A stretch of DNA of 64,000 nt from Methylobacter sp. (lineage in GTDB: Bacteria; Pseudomonadota; Gammaproteobacteria; Methylococcales; Methylomonadaceae): contig NZ_JALOCF010000002.1 in NCBI RefSeq assembly GCF_023227905.1, positions 106,787 to 170,786 on the forward strand, read 5' to 3'. A program made the position numbers and the translations under genes. The notes under the pieces were generated by a model. The model worked only from the letters and a program-made list of their open reading frames with translations. It ran no database searches and was not told the origin of the DNA. This document shows, one piece after another, positions 54,007-64,000 of the stretch. Each line of letters starts with the position of its first letter. The stretch's first letter is position 1.

Positions 54007-55045
54007 GATAAAACTGAACTGTCCCCTGCCCCTGCAATACGAACAAATCGTCATGGCCCATGGCGGCGGCGGCCGCCTGATGCAGCAATTGCTGGACAGC
54101 CTGATCCAGCCGGTATTCAGCAATCCCCTGCTGAACCAGAAACACGATAGCGCTATATTAAACGTCAACGGCTCCAGGCTGGCCTTTACCACCGACTCTT
54201 ACGTCGTCAAGCCGCTGTTTTTTTCCGGGGGCGATATCGGCAAGATGGCGGTATGCGGGACCTTGAACGATCTGGCCATGAGCGGCGCAAAGCCGTTATA
54301 CCTGAGCTGCGCGCTAATTATTGAAGAAGGTTTTCCGATCAAGGACTTGCAACGCATCGTCGAATCCATGCAGCAGGCCGCGCAACAAGCCGGAGTATTG
54401 ATCGTGACCGGCGACACCAAAGTGGTCGATCACGGCAGCGGCGACGGGGTTTATATCAACACCGCCGGCATCGGTCTGATCGGCGAAAACGTCAACGTGT
54501 TGCCCGCCAACATTCAAGTGGGCGACAGCATCATCATCAACAGCGACATAGCGCGGCACGGCATTGCGGTTATGCTGGAGCGCGAAGGCATGAACTTCGA
54601 CAGCAGCATAACCAGCGACTGCGCCGACCTGTCCGGCCTGGTTCAGGATTTGCTTCAAACCGGCATTGAAATACACTGCATGCGCGATTTAACGCGCGGC
54701 GGCCTGGCCAGTTGCCTGATCGAGCTGGCCGCCACCTCGCACCATGCCATTGAAATCAGCGAAGCGGCGTTACCGGTACATCAAGACGTTAACAGCGCCT
54801 GTGAAATTTTGGGCTTCGATCCGCTGTATATCGCCAACGAAGGCTGTTTTGCGCTATTTGTTCCAAAAGCGCAGACAGAGCAAGCCCTGAGCGCGTTGCA
54901 CCGGCATCCGCTGGGCCAGCAGGCCTGTCGGATCGGCGAGGTTAAAGCGGCGCATCCTCGAGGCGCAGTCACGCTGCAAACGGCAATGGGCATCAGCCGG
55001 GTTCTGGATTTATTAAGCGGCGAGCAGTTGCCGAGGATTTGTTAA
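53999..55045 (+). CDS. hypE: Hydrogenase maturation protein HypE
   Basis: The 348-residue protein has AHGGGGRLMQQLLD near 19-32, an AIR-synthase-like fold (TGDTKVVDHGSGDG near 136-149), and ends in PRIC, the invariant C-terminal cysteine that is thiocarbamoylated and dehydrated to thiocyanate. HypA and HypB are not in view, nor are hydrogenase subunits, so those must be elsewhere. Confidence 0.97.
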   Translation: MPEIKLNCPLPLQYEQIVMAHGGGGRLMQQLLDSLIQPVFSNPLLNQKHDSAILNVNGSRLAFTTDSYVVKPLFFSGGDIGKMAVCGTLNDLAMSGAKPLYLSCALIIEEGFPIKDLQRIVESMQQAAQQAGVLIVTGDTKVVDHGSGDGVYINTAGIGLIGENVNVLPANIQVGDSIIINSDIARHGIAVMLEREGMNFDSSITSDCADLSGLVQDLLQTGIEIHCMRDLTRGGLASCLIELAATSHHAIEISEAALPVHQDVNSACEILGFDPLYIANEGCFALFVPKAQTEQALSALHRHPLGQQACRIGEVKAAHPRGAVTLQTAMGISRVLDLLSGEQLPRIC

Positions 55046-55115
55046 TGCATAAACATCACTATTAAGCGGACAGCCCGTCTATTCAATCAATACCCTGCAA
55101 AACAGACCAATTAAT

Positions 55116-55247
55116 TCACCACGAAGACTGCATGGATGCAGGAGGTAGAGCACCAACAGTAGGCGCTTTAGGCGACGCAGGAGCAGTTGCCGAGAGCACG
55201 AAGTTTTTACCTGGCTTTTCTTCGTATCCTTCGTGTCTTCGTGGTGA
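55116..55247. repeat. MITE-like element with 13-bp terminal inverted repeats
   Basis: TCACCACGAAGAC at 55116-55128 is exactly inverted at 55235-55247, enclosing 106 bp. Inside lies a repeat copy (55138-55193) that also occurs in damX. It fills most of the 237-bp gap between hypE and the convergent export gene. No transposase is encoded; it may be a non-autonomous element or a nested repeat. Confidence 0.65.
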
Positions 55248-55282
55248 GAAGCTTTAAATCAATGCTTTGGGCAAATACCAAT

Positions 55283-57397
55283 CTAAAACCCGGACTCTCT
55301 AATAAACACCGCAGCAACTTGGCGCCATAACGATGAAGCAATGCTTTCGGGTTTGCCTGCAATCAGCACATTGCCTTTGATGGCCCGATTGATCGATTCG
55401 CCGTTTTCCATAGGCTGTAGCCAGACTCGGTAAACCGATGTCTCGGGAACCAATACATCTTGCTTGTTGCCCCGAATGGCAATGCTTCCGTTGTAACGGG
55501 AGGTAAAAATGGGCGGCAGCTGCAATGCGGCGGCGCTATCGATGCGCACAATCCGGCACTTTATGCCCGGCCAGTCCAATTGCTCGGGGTAAAAATCGGC
55601 TATAGCACCGGGCTGAACCTGTCCCAGATGATCTTCCGCCAAAAAAGCCTCTATCTGGTAAGCATCGAACTGCCCCACCGTTAACAGCGGTTCGTCCTTG
55701 GCTATCCATTCTCCGACATTCAACTGATCGTTAACGTCGATAATTTCACCGTCAAAAGGCGCCTGAATGGTCAGGCGCTTCTGTTCTGCCATAAGACTAT
55801 CATATTCGCTGACCGCACTTTCCAGCTCGGTCAATGCCACCAGATGCCGATTGCTCAGGTTTTTTTCCTGCCCGTGAAAAGACACCTCCCACTTTAACGA
55901 CTCGATCTTTATTCTGCTTTGTTCAAGTTTTGCTTCAAGGTCAGAAGAATTGAACTGAATCAGCGGCTGTCCCGCCTTAACGGTTTCGCCTTTAGCGACC
56001 AGAATCCGGTCCAACTTGCCTGGCAACGGCATAAAAAGCTCGGTATGGGCGGCTATTTTCAGCAATCCGGGCGCTTCAATGCGGCTCTTCCACGGAATAA
56101 ACAAAATGCCGATGACGATCAGCACGGCGGACAAGGTCGTCAGCGTATTGCGATTCCATTCCATGTGTTGGCGATGGTCAATCCAGTGCTTAAGTTCTTT
56201 GACGATAGGGAGCATGATAAACCAGCCAACTTCGACCATCATTAACAACAGGCCGAGTAATTTAAAGAAAAAGTGGTACACCAGTAAGGCGATGCCCAGA
56301 AACAGGAAAAAACGGTAAATCCAGGTACTCCAGGCATAAATCAACAGTAACCGCTGAGTATGCGGCGGGAAGCGCTCCGGCACCTCATCGGCAAAACCGA
56401 ACAATATCCGCCGCAGCTGCCAACGCCCCAGCGCGAATGCCCTGTTTTGCAGGTTCTCAATCCCCCAATAATCGGACAACAGGAAATAACCGTCAAAGCG
56501 CATCAATGGGTTTAGATTGACGAACAGGGTCATGATCCAGGTGGTTGTCGCCATCAAAAATACGCTGCTGCGCAACGGGCCGTCGGGCAAGAAATGCCAC
56601 AACGTGGTGCACAATACGGCCAGCCCCAATTCGGCGGCAATACCGCCAAAACCGATCGCCAGCCGTTGCCGCCGTGAGGTCAATTTCCAGGCCTCGCTGG
56701 CATCGGTATATAACACCGGCATCATCACCAGAAAAGCCACGCCCATCGCGGAAACCCGGCAACCGTAACGATGGGCGGTATAGGCATGACCCAATTCATG
56801 CAGGGTTTTAGTCAAAGTCAGCGCTGCGGCGTAATAAACAAAGCCTTCCGCCGAAAAAAAATGCAGGAACGTCCGGCTGAACATGTCCCAGCGATCAACC
56901 AGCAAATACAAATTGACCATGACCAGCGCCATCAATACATACAGCACCCTCGGCTGATAGAGCCAGCGCAGCGCCGGATAAGTGCGGGCCAGGAAACGAT
57001 CTGGGCGGAACAGCGGAATTTTAAAAAACAGGTAATGGTGTATCAGCCAGGTAAACCAGTGATAATGCGCGGCCTTGGCTTGCAGGACCAGCCGTTGCAT
57101 AGCCTCTTTTCCTCTGACCTGAAGCAAGTTATGGGCGGCTAGAAACTGCAATAGATGCTGAATGTCGTCAACGCTGACGGCAAACAAGCCGTGCTTTGAT
57201 AATTGCTCGCTGATGGCCTCGGGCGAGTTCAGGTTCCAATGCGCCAGAATCTCGCTTTCAAGTTGCCCGATACGATAGAAATGCTGATTGACCGGATCGT
57301 AAAGCGTCCAGGTGGGGGAGCCGTCAAATGCGCAAGGCCCCGGAAACAGATCCAGTTCTTCACGCAGCGGCGGCAGGTTAATTACATTCCCATCCAT
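55283..57397 (-). CDS. Polytopic M50 peptidase-like / HlyD-type adaptor fusion
   Basis: The 704-residue protein joins three parts. Residues 10-95 resemble a PqqD-type peptide-binding domain (YRIGQLESEILAHW). Residues 115-440 form a site-2-protease-like membrane domain with HELGH at 200-204 and NLNPLMRFDGYF at 294-305, plus about nine hydrophobic segments. Residues 440-690 are a HlyD/membrane-fusion part with a coiled coil, a lipoyl-like motif (IQAPFDGEIIDVND) and a beta barrel. The zinc-ligand motifs are intact, so peptidase activity is possible. The gene overlaps the next adaptor by 16 bp. In this operon it probably is the inner-membrane part of an exporter, with no ABC ATPase visible; this is an inference. 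Confidence 0.85.
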   Translation of the reverse strand: MDGNVINLPPLREELDLFPGPCAFDGSPTWTLYDPVNQHFYRIGQLESEILAHWNLNSPEAISEQLSKHGLFAVSVDDIQHLLQFLAAHNLLQVRGKEAMQRLVLQAKAAHYHWFTWLIHHYLFFKIPLFRPDRFLARTYPALRWLYQPRVLYVLMALVMVNLYLLVDRWDMFSRTFLHFFSAEGFVYYAAALTLTKTLHELGHAYTAHRYGCRVSAMGVAFLVMMPVLYTDASEAWKLTSRRQRLAIGFGGIAAELGLAVLCTTLWHFLPDGPLRSSVFLMATTTWIMTLFVNLNPLMRFDGYFLLSDYWGIENLQNRAFALGRWQLRRILFGFADEVPERFPPHTQRLLLIYAWSTWIYRFFLFLGIALLVYHFFFKLLGLLLMMVEVGWFIMLPIVKELKHWIDHRQHMEWNRNTLTTLSAVLIVIGILFIPWKSRIEAPGLLKIAAHTELFMPLPGKLDRILVAKGETVKAGQPLIQFNSSDLEAKLEQSRIKIESLKWEVSFHGQEKNLSNRHLVALTELESAVSEYDSLMAEQKRLTIQAPFDGEIIDVNDQLNVGEWIAKDEPLLTVGQFDAYQIEAFLAEDHLGQVQPGAIADFYPEQLDWPGIKCRIVRIDSAAALQLPPIFTSRYNGSIAIRGNKQDVLVPETSVYRVWLQPMENGESINRAIKGNVLIAGKPESIASSLWRQVAAVFIRESGF

Positions 57398-58722
57398 TGT
57401 CTCAAGGCCGCCAGAGGTCTTCTTAACACATAGTAAACAAACGGAACCCGCGAGCCAAAAACCTTAGCAGTCCCTTTCAGGCCGATTCTCGGCAACATCT
57501 CCCCTTGCTTGAACCGGGCTTTCAATCGATAAGCCAAAGCCTCATCCGGCGTAACTTCGGCTTGATAAGCCGCAAAATAAAGATCCGCCGAAATCGGCGC
57601 GGCCGGATCGATATTCAAGAAAAACTGCACCTTGGCGCCCGGTTCCAGATTGATCGCATCGGCAACAGGCAACTGCACTTCCAGCTCGACATCGGCAGGG
57701 TCGGCGACCATCAGGATGCGTTCGCCGACGGTGACCGGTTTGCCTATCCAGTCGTTGATATCGGAGAACACCGCTATGCCGGCGTGGGGCGCTTTAATGT
57801 CGATGCGCGCCAGCCAATCCTCCATGCTGCGCACTTCGGCTTCCTGCTGTTCGGTTCGGCTTTTAAGAATGTTGACCTGCGCCTTGCTGTCCATATCGAA
57901 CATCGCCTGCTGCGCGGTTTTGCGGTATTCGGCTTCGGCAACCGCCAACGCCTTGCGGGTGACGGTCAGCTTGTTTTTAATGGTCTCTTCTTCAAGACTT
58001 AACAATGGCTGGTCTTTGGCCACCTGCTCATTGGGCTGAACGTAAAACCGGTCGACAACGCCGTCAATAGCGGCCCTAAGGATGGTCGGATGGGCAGGAA
58101 TGACGCTGGCCGGAGCCAGCGCCGTTTGCCGTACCGGAATCCATACCAGACAAAACAGCACGGCCAGACCGGTCATCAGGCGCTTTTTGGTCAGCCAATC
58201 CTGCTTCCAGAACGGCGGCCTGGGCGCCAAAGCCGCCCAGGCATGGCCGAAAGTGTCCGCCACATGCTCCAGCAAATAAAGTTCGCCATCCGTCCAGCCG
58301 GACTCTCGCGCCAGCAACAGCCCGGCTTGCGGCGTAGCGCCATAGGCCGACACCGGCAGCCACAAGGCATGGGCGGGCAACCATTGCGGCCACTGCCCGG
58401 CAATGTAGTCCTCAAAGTCTTCTGCGGTTAAAGGGCGAATCGTCCCTGACGTGTCTGCGGACAACTGCTTGAAAACCTGTTTCAACCAGTTTATATAGGG
58501 GGCATTCGTATCGATCACCGACAAACCGGAGACCGCAACCACCTCTGAATTGTCTATTCGCCATAATGCCGCCTGACGGAATTCAATCAGGCTACGGCTG
58601 TCGTTAACCAGCGTATAGGCCAGCGCTTCGGCAGTATCGGCATTACGAAAAGATTTTTCCAGTTGCAGCAGCGTCGACAGCACCGTCAATTGGCGCTGGG
58701 ACTCGGTCATGGCATTAGTCAT
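57382..58722 (-). CDS. HlyD-family adaptor with GAF-like N-terminal domain
   Basis: A 446-residue protein. Residues 10-170 resemble a GAF-like domain (DSRSLIEFRQAALWR, HALWLPVSAYGATPQAGLLL). A membrane segment lies near 182-196 (LMTGLAVLFCLVWIP). The periplasmic half has HlyD features: RAAIDGVVDRFYVQPNEQV near 215-233, coiled coil to about 300, RIDIKAPHAGIAVFSD near 305-320 and a barrel. GAF domains bind small ligands, so export may be signal-dependent; that is inference. Its start overlaps the 263-residue adaptor's stop as ATGA. Confidence 0.85.
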   Translation of the reverse strand: MTNAMTESQRQLTVLSTLLQLEKSFRNADTAEALAYTLVNDSRSLIEFRQAALWRIDNSEVVAVSGLSVIDTNAPYINWLKQVFKQLSADTSGTIRPLTAEDFEDYIAGQWPQWLPAHALWLPVSAYGATPQAGLLLARESGWTDGELYLLEHVADTFGHAWAALAPRPPFWKQDWLTKKRLMTGLAVLFCLVWIPVRQTALAPASVIPAHPTILRAAIDGVVDRFYVQPNEQVAKDQPLLSLEEETIKNKLTVTRKALAVAEAEYRKTAQQAMFDMDSKAQVNILKSRTEQQEAEVRSMEDWLARIDIKAPHAGIAVFSDINDWIGKPVTVGERILMVADPADVELEVQLPVADAINLEPGAKVQFFLNIDPAAPISADLYFAAYQAEVTPDEALAYRLKARFKQGEMLPRIGLKGTAKVFGSRVPFVYYVLRRPLAALRQWMGM

Positions 58723-59510
58723 TGCTTGACAGTCGGCCGTGTTGGTTCAGTAACGGTTGCAGAACTTCCGTCCGAGGCAGTCGCCGCTGCGAAAACAGCC
58801 CGGCCGCTCATCCCGGCCAGGAGATCATCGGTTTTGGCGGTGATGACGCCGGTAATTTTAATGGATTGGCTGACAGCATCGATACGCGCTCCGACCATCT
58901 TGACCTTGGCCGGATACTCTCGCTGCGTCTCTTCAAGGAAAACCTTAAACTCAGAACCCGATTTCAACCACTTCAACCAATGGGAGGGCACCAGTACAGT
59001 CACTTCAAGCTGGCTGTCATCCAGGACATCCAGAATCGGATCGCCGGCTTTGACATATTGGTAGCGCTGCACCATGCGCTCGGCCACTCGTCCCGAAAAA
59101 GGCGCGGTAATCGTACATTTTTGCAACACGGCCCCCATCAAGGCAATATCGGCTTTAGCCTTGGCAACTTCGGCAGCCGCCATTTCAAGCTCCAGCGGAC
59201 TCATCGAATTGAGCTTGGTTAAACGGGTATTAACCTCATAGGTTTTTTCGGCGGCCTGCACCACGGCCTGCGCCTTTTTCAATTGCGCCTGCTGTTCGGC
59301 GCAATTGAAAGCAACCAGCAAGTCCCCTTGCTTGAATCGTTCGCCCTCCTGGACATTGAGCTGAACAATTTTCGCCGCCATTTCACTGGACAGGATCGAC
59401 GAATGCTGTGCATTGAGTTGAGCGCGAATTTCAGCCGGTTCCGAGGCATAAGTTGTGCTAAACGCGCTAAAGCCTGCGGTACAGATGAGCAATCTTAAAA
59501 AAGTATGCAT
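58719..59510 (-). CDS. Periplasmic HlyD-family adaptor
   Basis: A 263-residue protein with signal peptide (LLICTAGFSAFSTTYA), a lipoyl-like half (AAKIVQLNVQEGERFKQGD), a coiled coil, the other half (TITAPFSGRVAERMVQRYQYV near 135) and a barrel domain. It looks like the periplasmic adaptor of a tripartite system, and it is the first gene of the leftward adaptor run; the TolC-type gene lies 132 bp upstream. Three adaptors in one operon is unusual. Confidence 0.88.
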   Translation of the reverse strand: MHTFLRLLICTAGFSAFSTTYASEPAEIRAQLNAQHSSILSSEMAAKIVQLNVQEGERFKQGDLLVAFNCAEQQAQLKKAQAVVQAAEKTYEVNTRLTKLNSMSPLELEMAAAEVAKAKADIALMGAVLQKCTITAPFSGRVAERMVQRYQYVKAGDPILDVLDDSQLEVTVLVPSHWLKWLKSGSEFKVFLEETQREYPAKVKMVGARIDAVSQSIKITGVITAKTDDLLAGMSGRAVFAAATASDGSSATVTEPTRPTVKQ

Positions 59511-59554
59511 GATAAGTCTTGGTTATTTGCTGAGGTTTATACATGGCAAGCCAT

Positions 59555-59621
59555 GTAGGTCGGGTTAGCGTAGCGTAACCCGACATTTGCCGCTTCGATG
59601 CATTGGATTACGCTAACCCAC
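59555..59621. repeat. REP-like palindromic element
   Basis: GTCGGGTTAGCG and CGTAACCCGAC form a hairpin (59559 on), and GATTACGCTAACCCA follows about 25 bp later. This lies between tolC-like and hlyD-like genes and matches 38837-38914 in layout. Confidence 0.75.
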
Positions 59622-59642
59622 CCCCCGACTGTTAGGCTAATT

Positions 59643-61196
59643 TTACCTGGCTACACTTGAATCAACAGCCGACAGCTGCTCTGTAGCCTGTTTCGCTGCC
59701 GAAGGGAATCGCCCGGCCTGCCAGTTTTTGTCTACCGCTTCAATGGAATTGGCCAACGTCTTGATATCGTAATTCTCAATAAAGGCCGGCAACGGATCGA
59801 GGCCCAGTGACACATAAACCCTGCCCAGCGAACTTTGTATGCTGGCATAAGCTTCCAGCAGTTGCAGGCGCGACATCAAGGCATTGGTCGTCGCACGGAT
59901 GCGTTCCAACTCGGTTTTCGCTTCATTTTCGGCATCGTTGCTGATATGCGTTGAAATTTTCTGGGTGATACCATCCAATTCCTGAGTGCGCTTATACTGC
60001 TGCTCCGCTACCAGGAACTGCTGGTAGGACAAATGAACTTGTGTCAATACCGCCATATAAACCGACAACCGGCGCGTATCGCCGAGCTTTTCCTGGGCGT
60101 CTATCTGGCTAAAACGTGCCGGAGCCGAGACCAACTCCATCAGGTTCTGGCTGATTAAGCCGCTCAATTCCAGCCAGTTGTTATTTAACAGGTAGGAGTT
60201 GCTGTCGAAGTTATAGCCGGTTCTGAATTCGATGCCGGGAAGCAGGCGCACCATAGCTTTATGGGCCTCTTCCGTGGTAATGCGGTTGTTGTAAATCTCC
60301 TCGCGCAATTCAGGGCGTAATTGCAAGGCCATTTCTTCCATCTTGTCGATAGCCAATGAAAATTCCGGCGCTTGCAGCGCGCTGTTTTCAGGCAATTTCA
60401 ACTGAAATTTCTGGCTGGGCGATACGCCCAATAAAGAGGCCAGTTCGGTTTTGGCAAGACGGAGAGTTTCCGACAATTCTTCCAGTTTGCGGATGATTTC
60501 CAACAGATCTTTTTGATATTGCAATATGGCCAGCGGCGCGGCCAACCGTTCGCTTTCAATATTCTGCGCGTCTTTCAATGCCTGTCTGGCGCCGCCCAGG
60601 ATTTTTTCAATCTCCCCTTCCAATTGCTGGGTTCCTGCCATGCGCCAGAATGCGGTGCGCACATCCTGCATCAATAACTGTGCAGTTTTGCGCCGGCTTT
60701 CTTCGGCAACCAAAACCCGGTTGGCGTCCTGCTTGGCCTGAAAATAGCTGACGCCAAAATCCAGCACGTTCCAGCTGAAAGTAAAGTCGTAAACCTTCCG
60801 CGACCGGTCTTGAGAGGTCGATGACTGCAATTGCTGAGCGCCAGTAACCGCGTTACGGCTGTTAGAAGCGTTGTAATTATCGCGTCCCCGATAACCCGCC
60901 GAAGCGATCAGATCCGGCAATAAGCTGAATTTTGCCAAATCGGACTGTCCGTCAGCGACGGCATGCTCCATCATCTTGACGCGGTGATTAAGATTATATT
61001 TTAACGCTCTGGCCATAGCGTCATACACGGTGAGGGGCGCAACAATAGGTTCCTGTTTTGCAAAAATAACCTGTTTATCGGCATTAAGCGATGCCTGTTG
61101 TTCGGTTTGAGTAATCGGTTCCGGCATAATGGCGCAACCGGCTAACAAGGCAACACCGGTAAGACCGGCGATAAATCGGGGGGCTGGATGATTCAT
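59643..61196 (-). CDS. TolC-family outer-membrane lipoprotein
   Basis: A 517-residue protein with a lipoprotein signal (lipobox LLAGC, residue 21). It has two internally related coiled-coil halves typical of outer-membrane efflux proteins (VYDAMARALKYNLNHRVK near 60-77, ARFSQIDAQEKLGDTRRLSVY near 355-375). It should form the outer-membrane channel for the exporter of this locus. It lies between the giant protein gene upstream (188 bp) and the adaptors downstream. Confidence 0.9.
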   Translation of the reverse strand: MNHPAPRFIAGLTGVALLAGCAIMPEPITQTEQQASLNADKQVIFAKQEPIVAPLTVYDAMARALKYNLNHRVKMMEHAVADGQSDLAKFSLLPDLIASAGYRGRDNYNASNSRNAVTGAQQLQSSTSQDRSRKVYDFTFSWNVLDFGVSYFQAKQDANRVLVAEESRRKTAQLLMQDVRTAFWRMAGTQQLEGEIEKILGGARQALKDAQNIESERLAAPLAILQYQKDLLEIIRKLEELSETLRLAKTELASLLGVSPSQKFQLKLPENSALQAPEFSLAIDKMEEMALQLRPELREEIYNNRITTEEAHKAMVRLLPGIEFRTGYNFDSNSYLLNNNWLELSGLISQNLMELVSAPARFSQIDAQEKLGDTRRLSVYMAVLTQVHLSYQQFLVAEQQYKRTQELDGITQKISTHISNDAENEAKTELERIRATTNALMSRLQLLEAYASIQSSLGRVYVSLGLDPLPAFIENYDIKTLANSIEAVDKNWQAGRFPSAAKQATEQLSAVDSSVAR

Positions 61197-61384
61197 GATA
61201 TATTTTTATTATTAGTGTATTGAAAAAAATTACAGGCGGCTCTGCCCGCCTTGATTTACTACCATCATATCCGCAAACCGTATAGGCAAAATGTACCCGG
61301 CAATGGATATGTAAAGTTTACGTTGGAAGGACATCGCATGTCCCCCCTCACCGTCTGCGCCAGTTCCCAAGCTTCAACCTGGGA

Positions 61385-64000
<2,616 letters not shown>

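Overview
The window looks like chromosomal DNA of a Gram-negative gammaproteobacterium. The evidence is the order pilMNOPQ-aroK-aroB-damX-hemE beside a class A penicillin-binding protein, a secA gene with a C-terminal zinc motif, and a hypFCDE hydrogenase-maturation cluster. A methanotroph of the Methylococcales would fit the base composition and gene set, but no methane-oxidation gene is visible, so the family is only a guess.

Layout. (1) 1-6.4 kb, all leftward: a regulator with a possible CARF-type sensor and a sigma-54 activator module, a type I restriction R subunit, and rmuC, which runs off the left edge. No hsdM or hsdS is in view. (2) 6.4-17.6 kb, an accessory island: a conjugative-element regulator, an AT-rich block (unknown gene, UvrD-like helicase with an altered Walker A, possible replication initiator) that holds two perfect 30-bp palindromes, a RadC/tyrosine-recombinase cassette, and an excisionase-like gene with an integrase that ends next to the 3' half of a tRNA (Lys-like). 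(3) 17.6-22.5 kb, a mosaic: a decayed stretch, a hemolysin III-type membrane protein, a GC-rich histidine kinase, a frameshifted REP-associated transposase, a macro-domain protein, and the last codons of a lost integrase. (4) 22,561-32,998, a complete-looking filamentous prophage (inovirus) in the 3' end of tRNA-Thr(CGT). It has a 45-bp duplicated att core, a Rep protein, coat and assembly genes in the order known from Ff phages, an early operon of small unknown genes, a divergent repressor-type gene and an integrase. (5) 33-45 kb, leftward core genes: pilMNOPQ, aroK, aroB, damX, hemE, a DUF411 protein and glk. (6) 45-55 kb: mrcA, secA, hypF-hypC-hypD-hypE. (7) 55.3-64 kb, leftward: a TolC-type lipoprotein, two HlyD-type adaptors, a polytopic M50-peptidase/HlyD fusion, and the C-terminal part of a giant repeat-rich protein running off the right edge. 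Together these look like an export machine and its likely surface cargo.

How the parts relate. The two tRNA 3' ends at 17.57 and 22.56 kb each follow an integrase 3' end, which suggests repeated integration at tRNA sites and later rearrangement. REP-like palindromes at 38.8 and 59.6 kb are the kind of sequence mobilised by the transposase family whose broken copy lies at 21 kb. A short dispersed repeat occurs both in an intergenic inverted-repeat element (55.1 kb) and, in frame, inside damX.

The most promising less-described systems are the filamentous prophage (with a LuxR-type gene in its structural operon and two tiny coat-like genes), the sigma-54/HsdR/RmuC operon, and the M50-HlyD export locus without a visible ABC ATPase.
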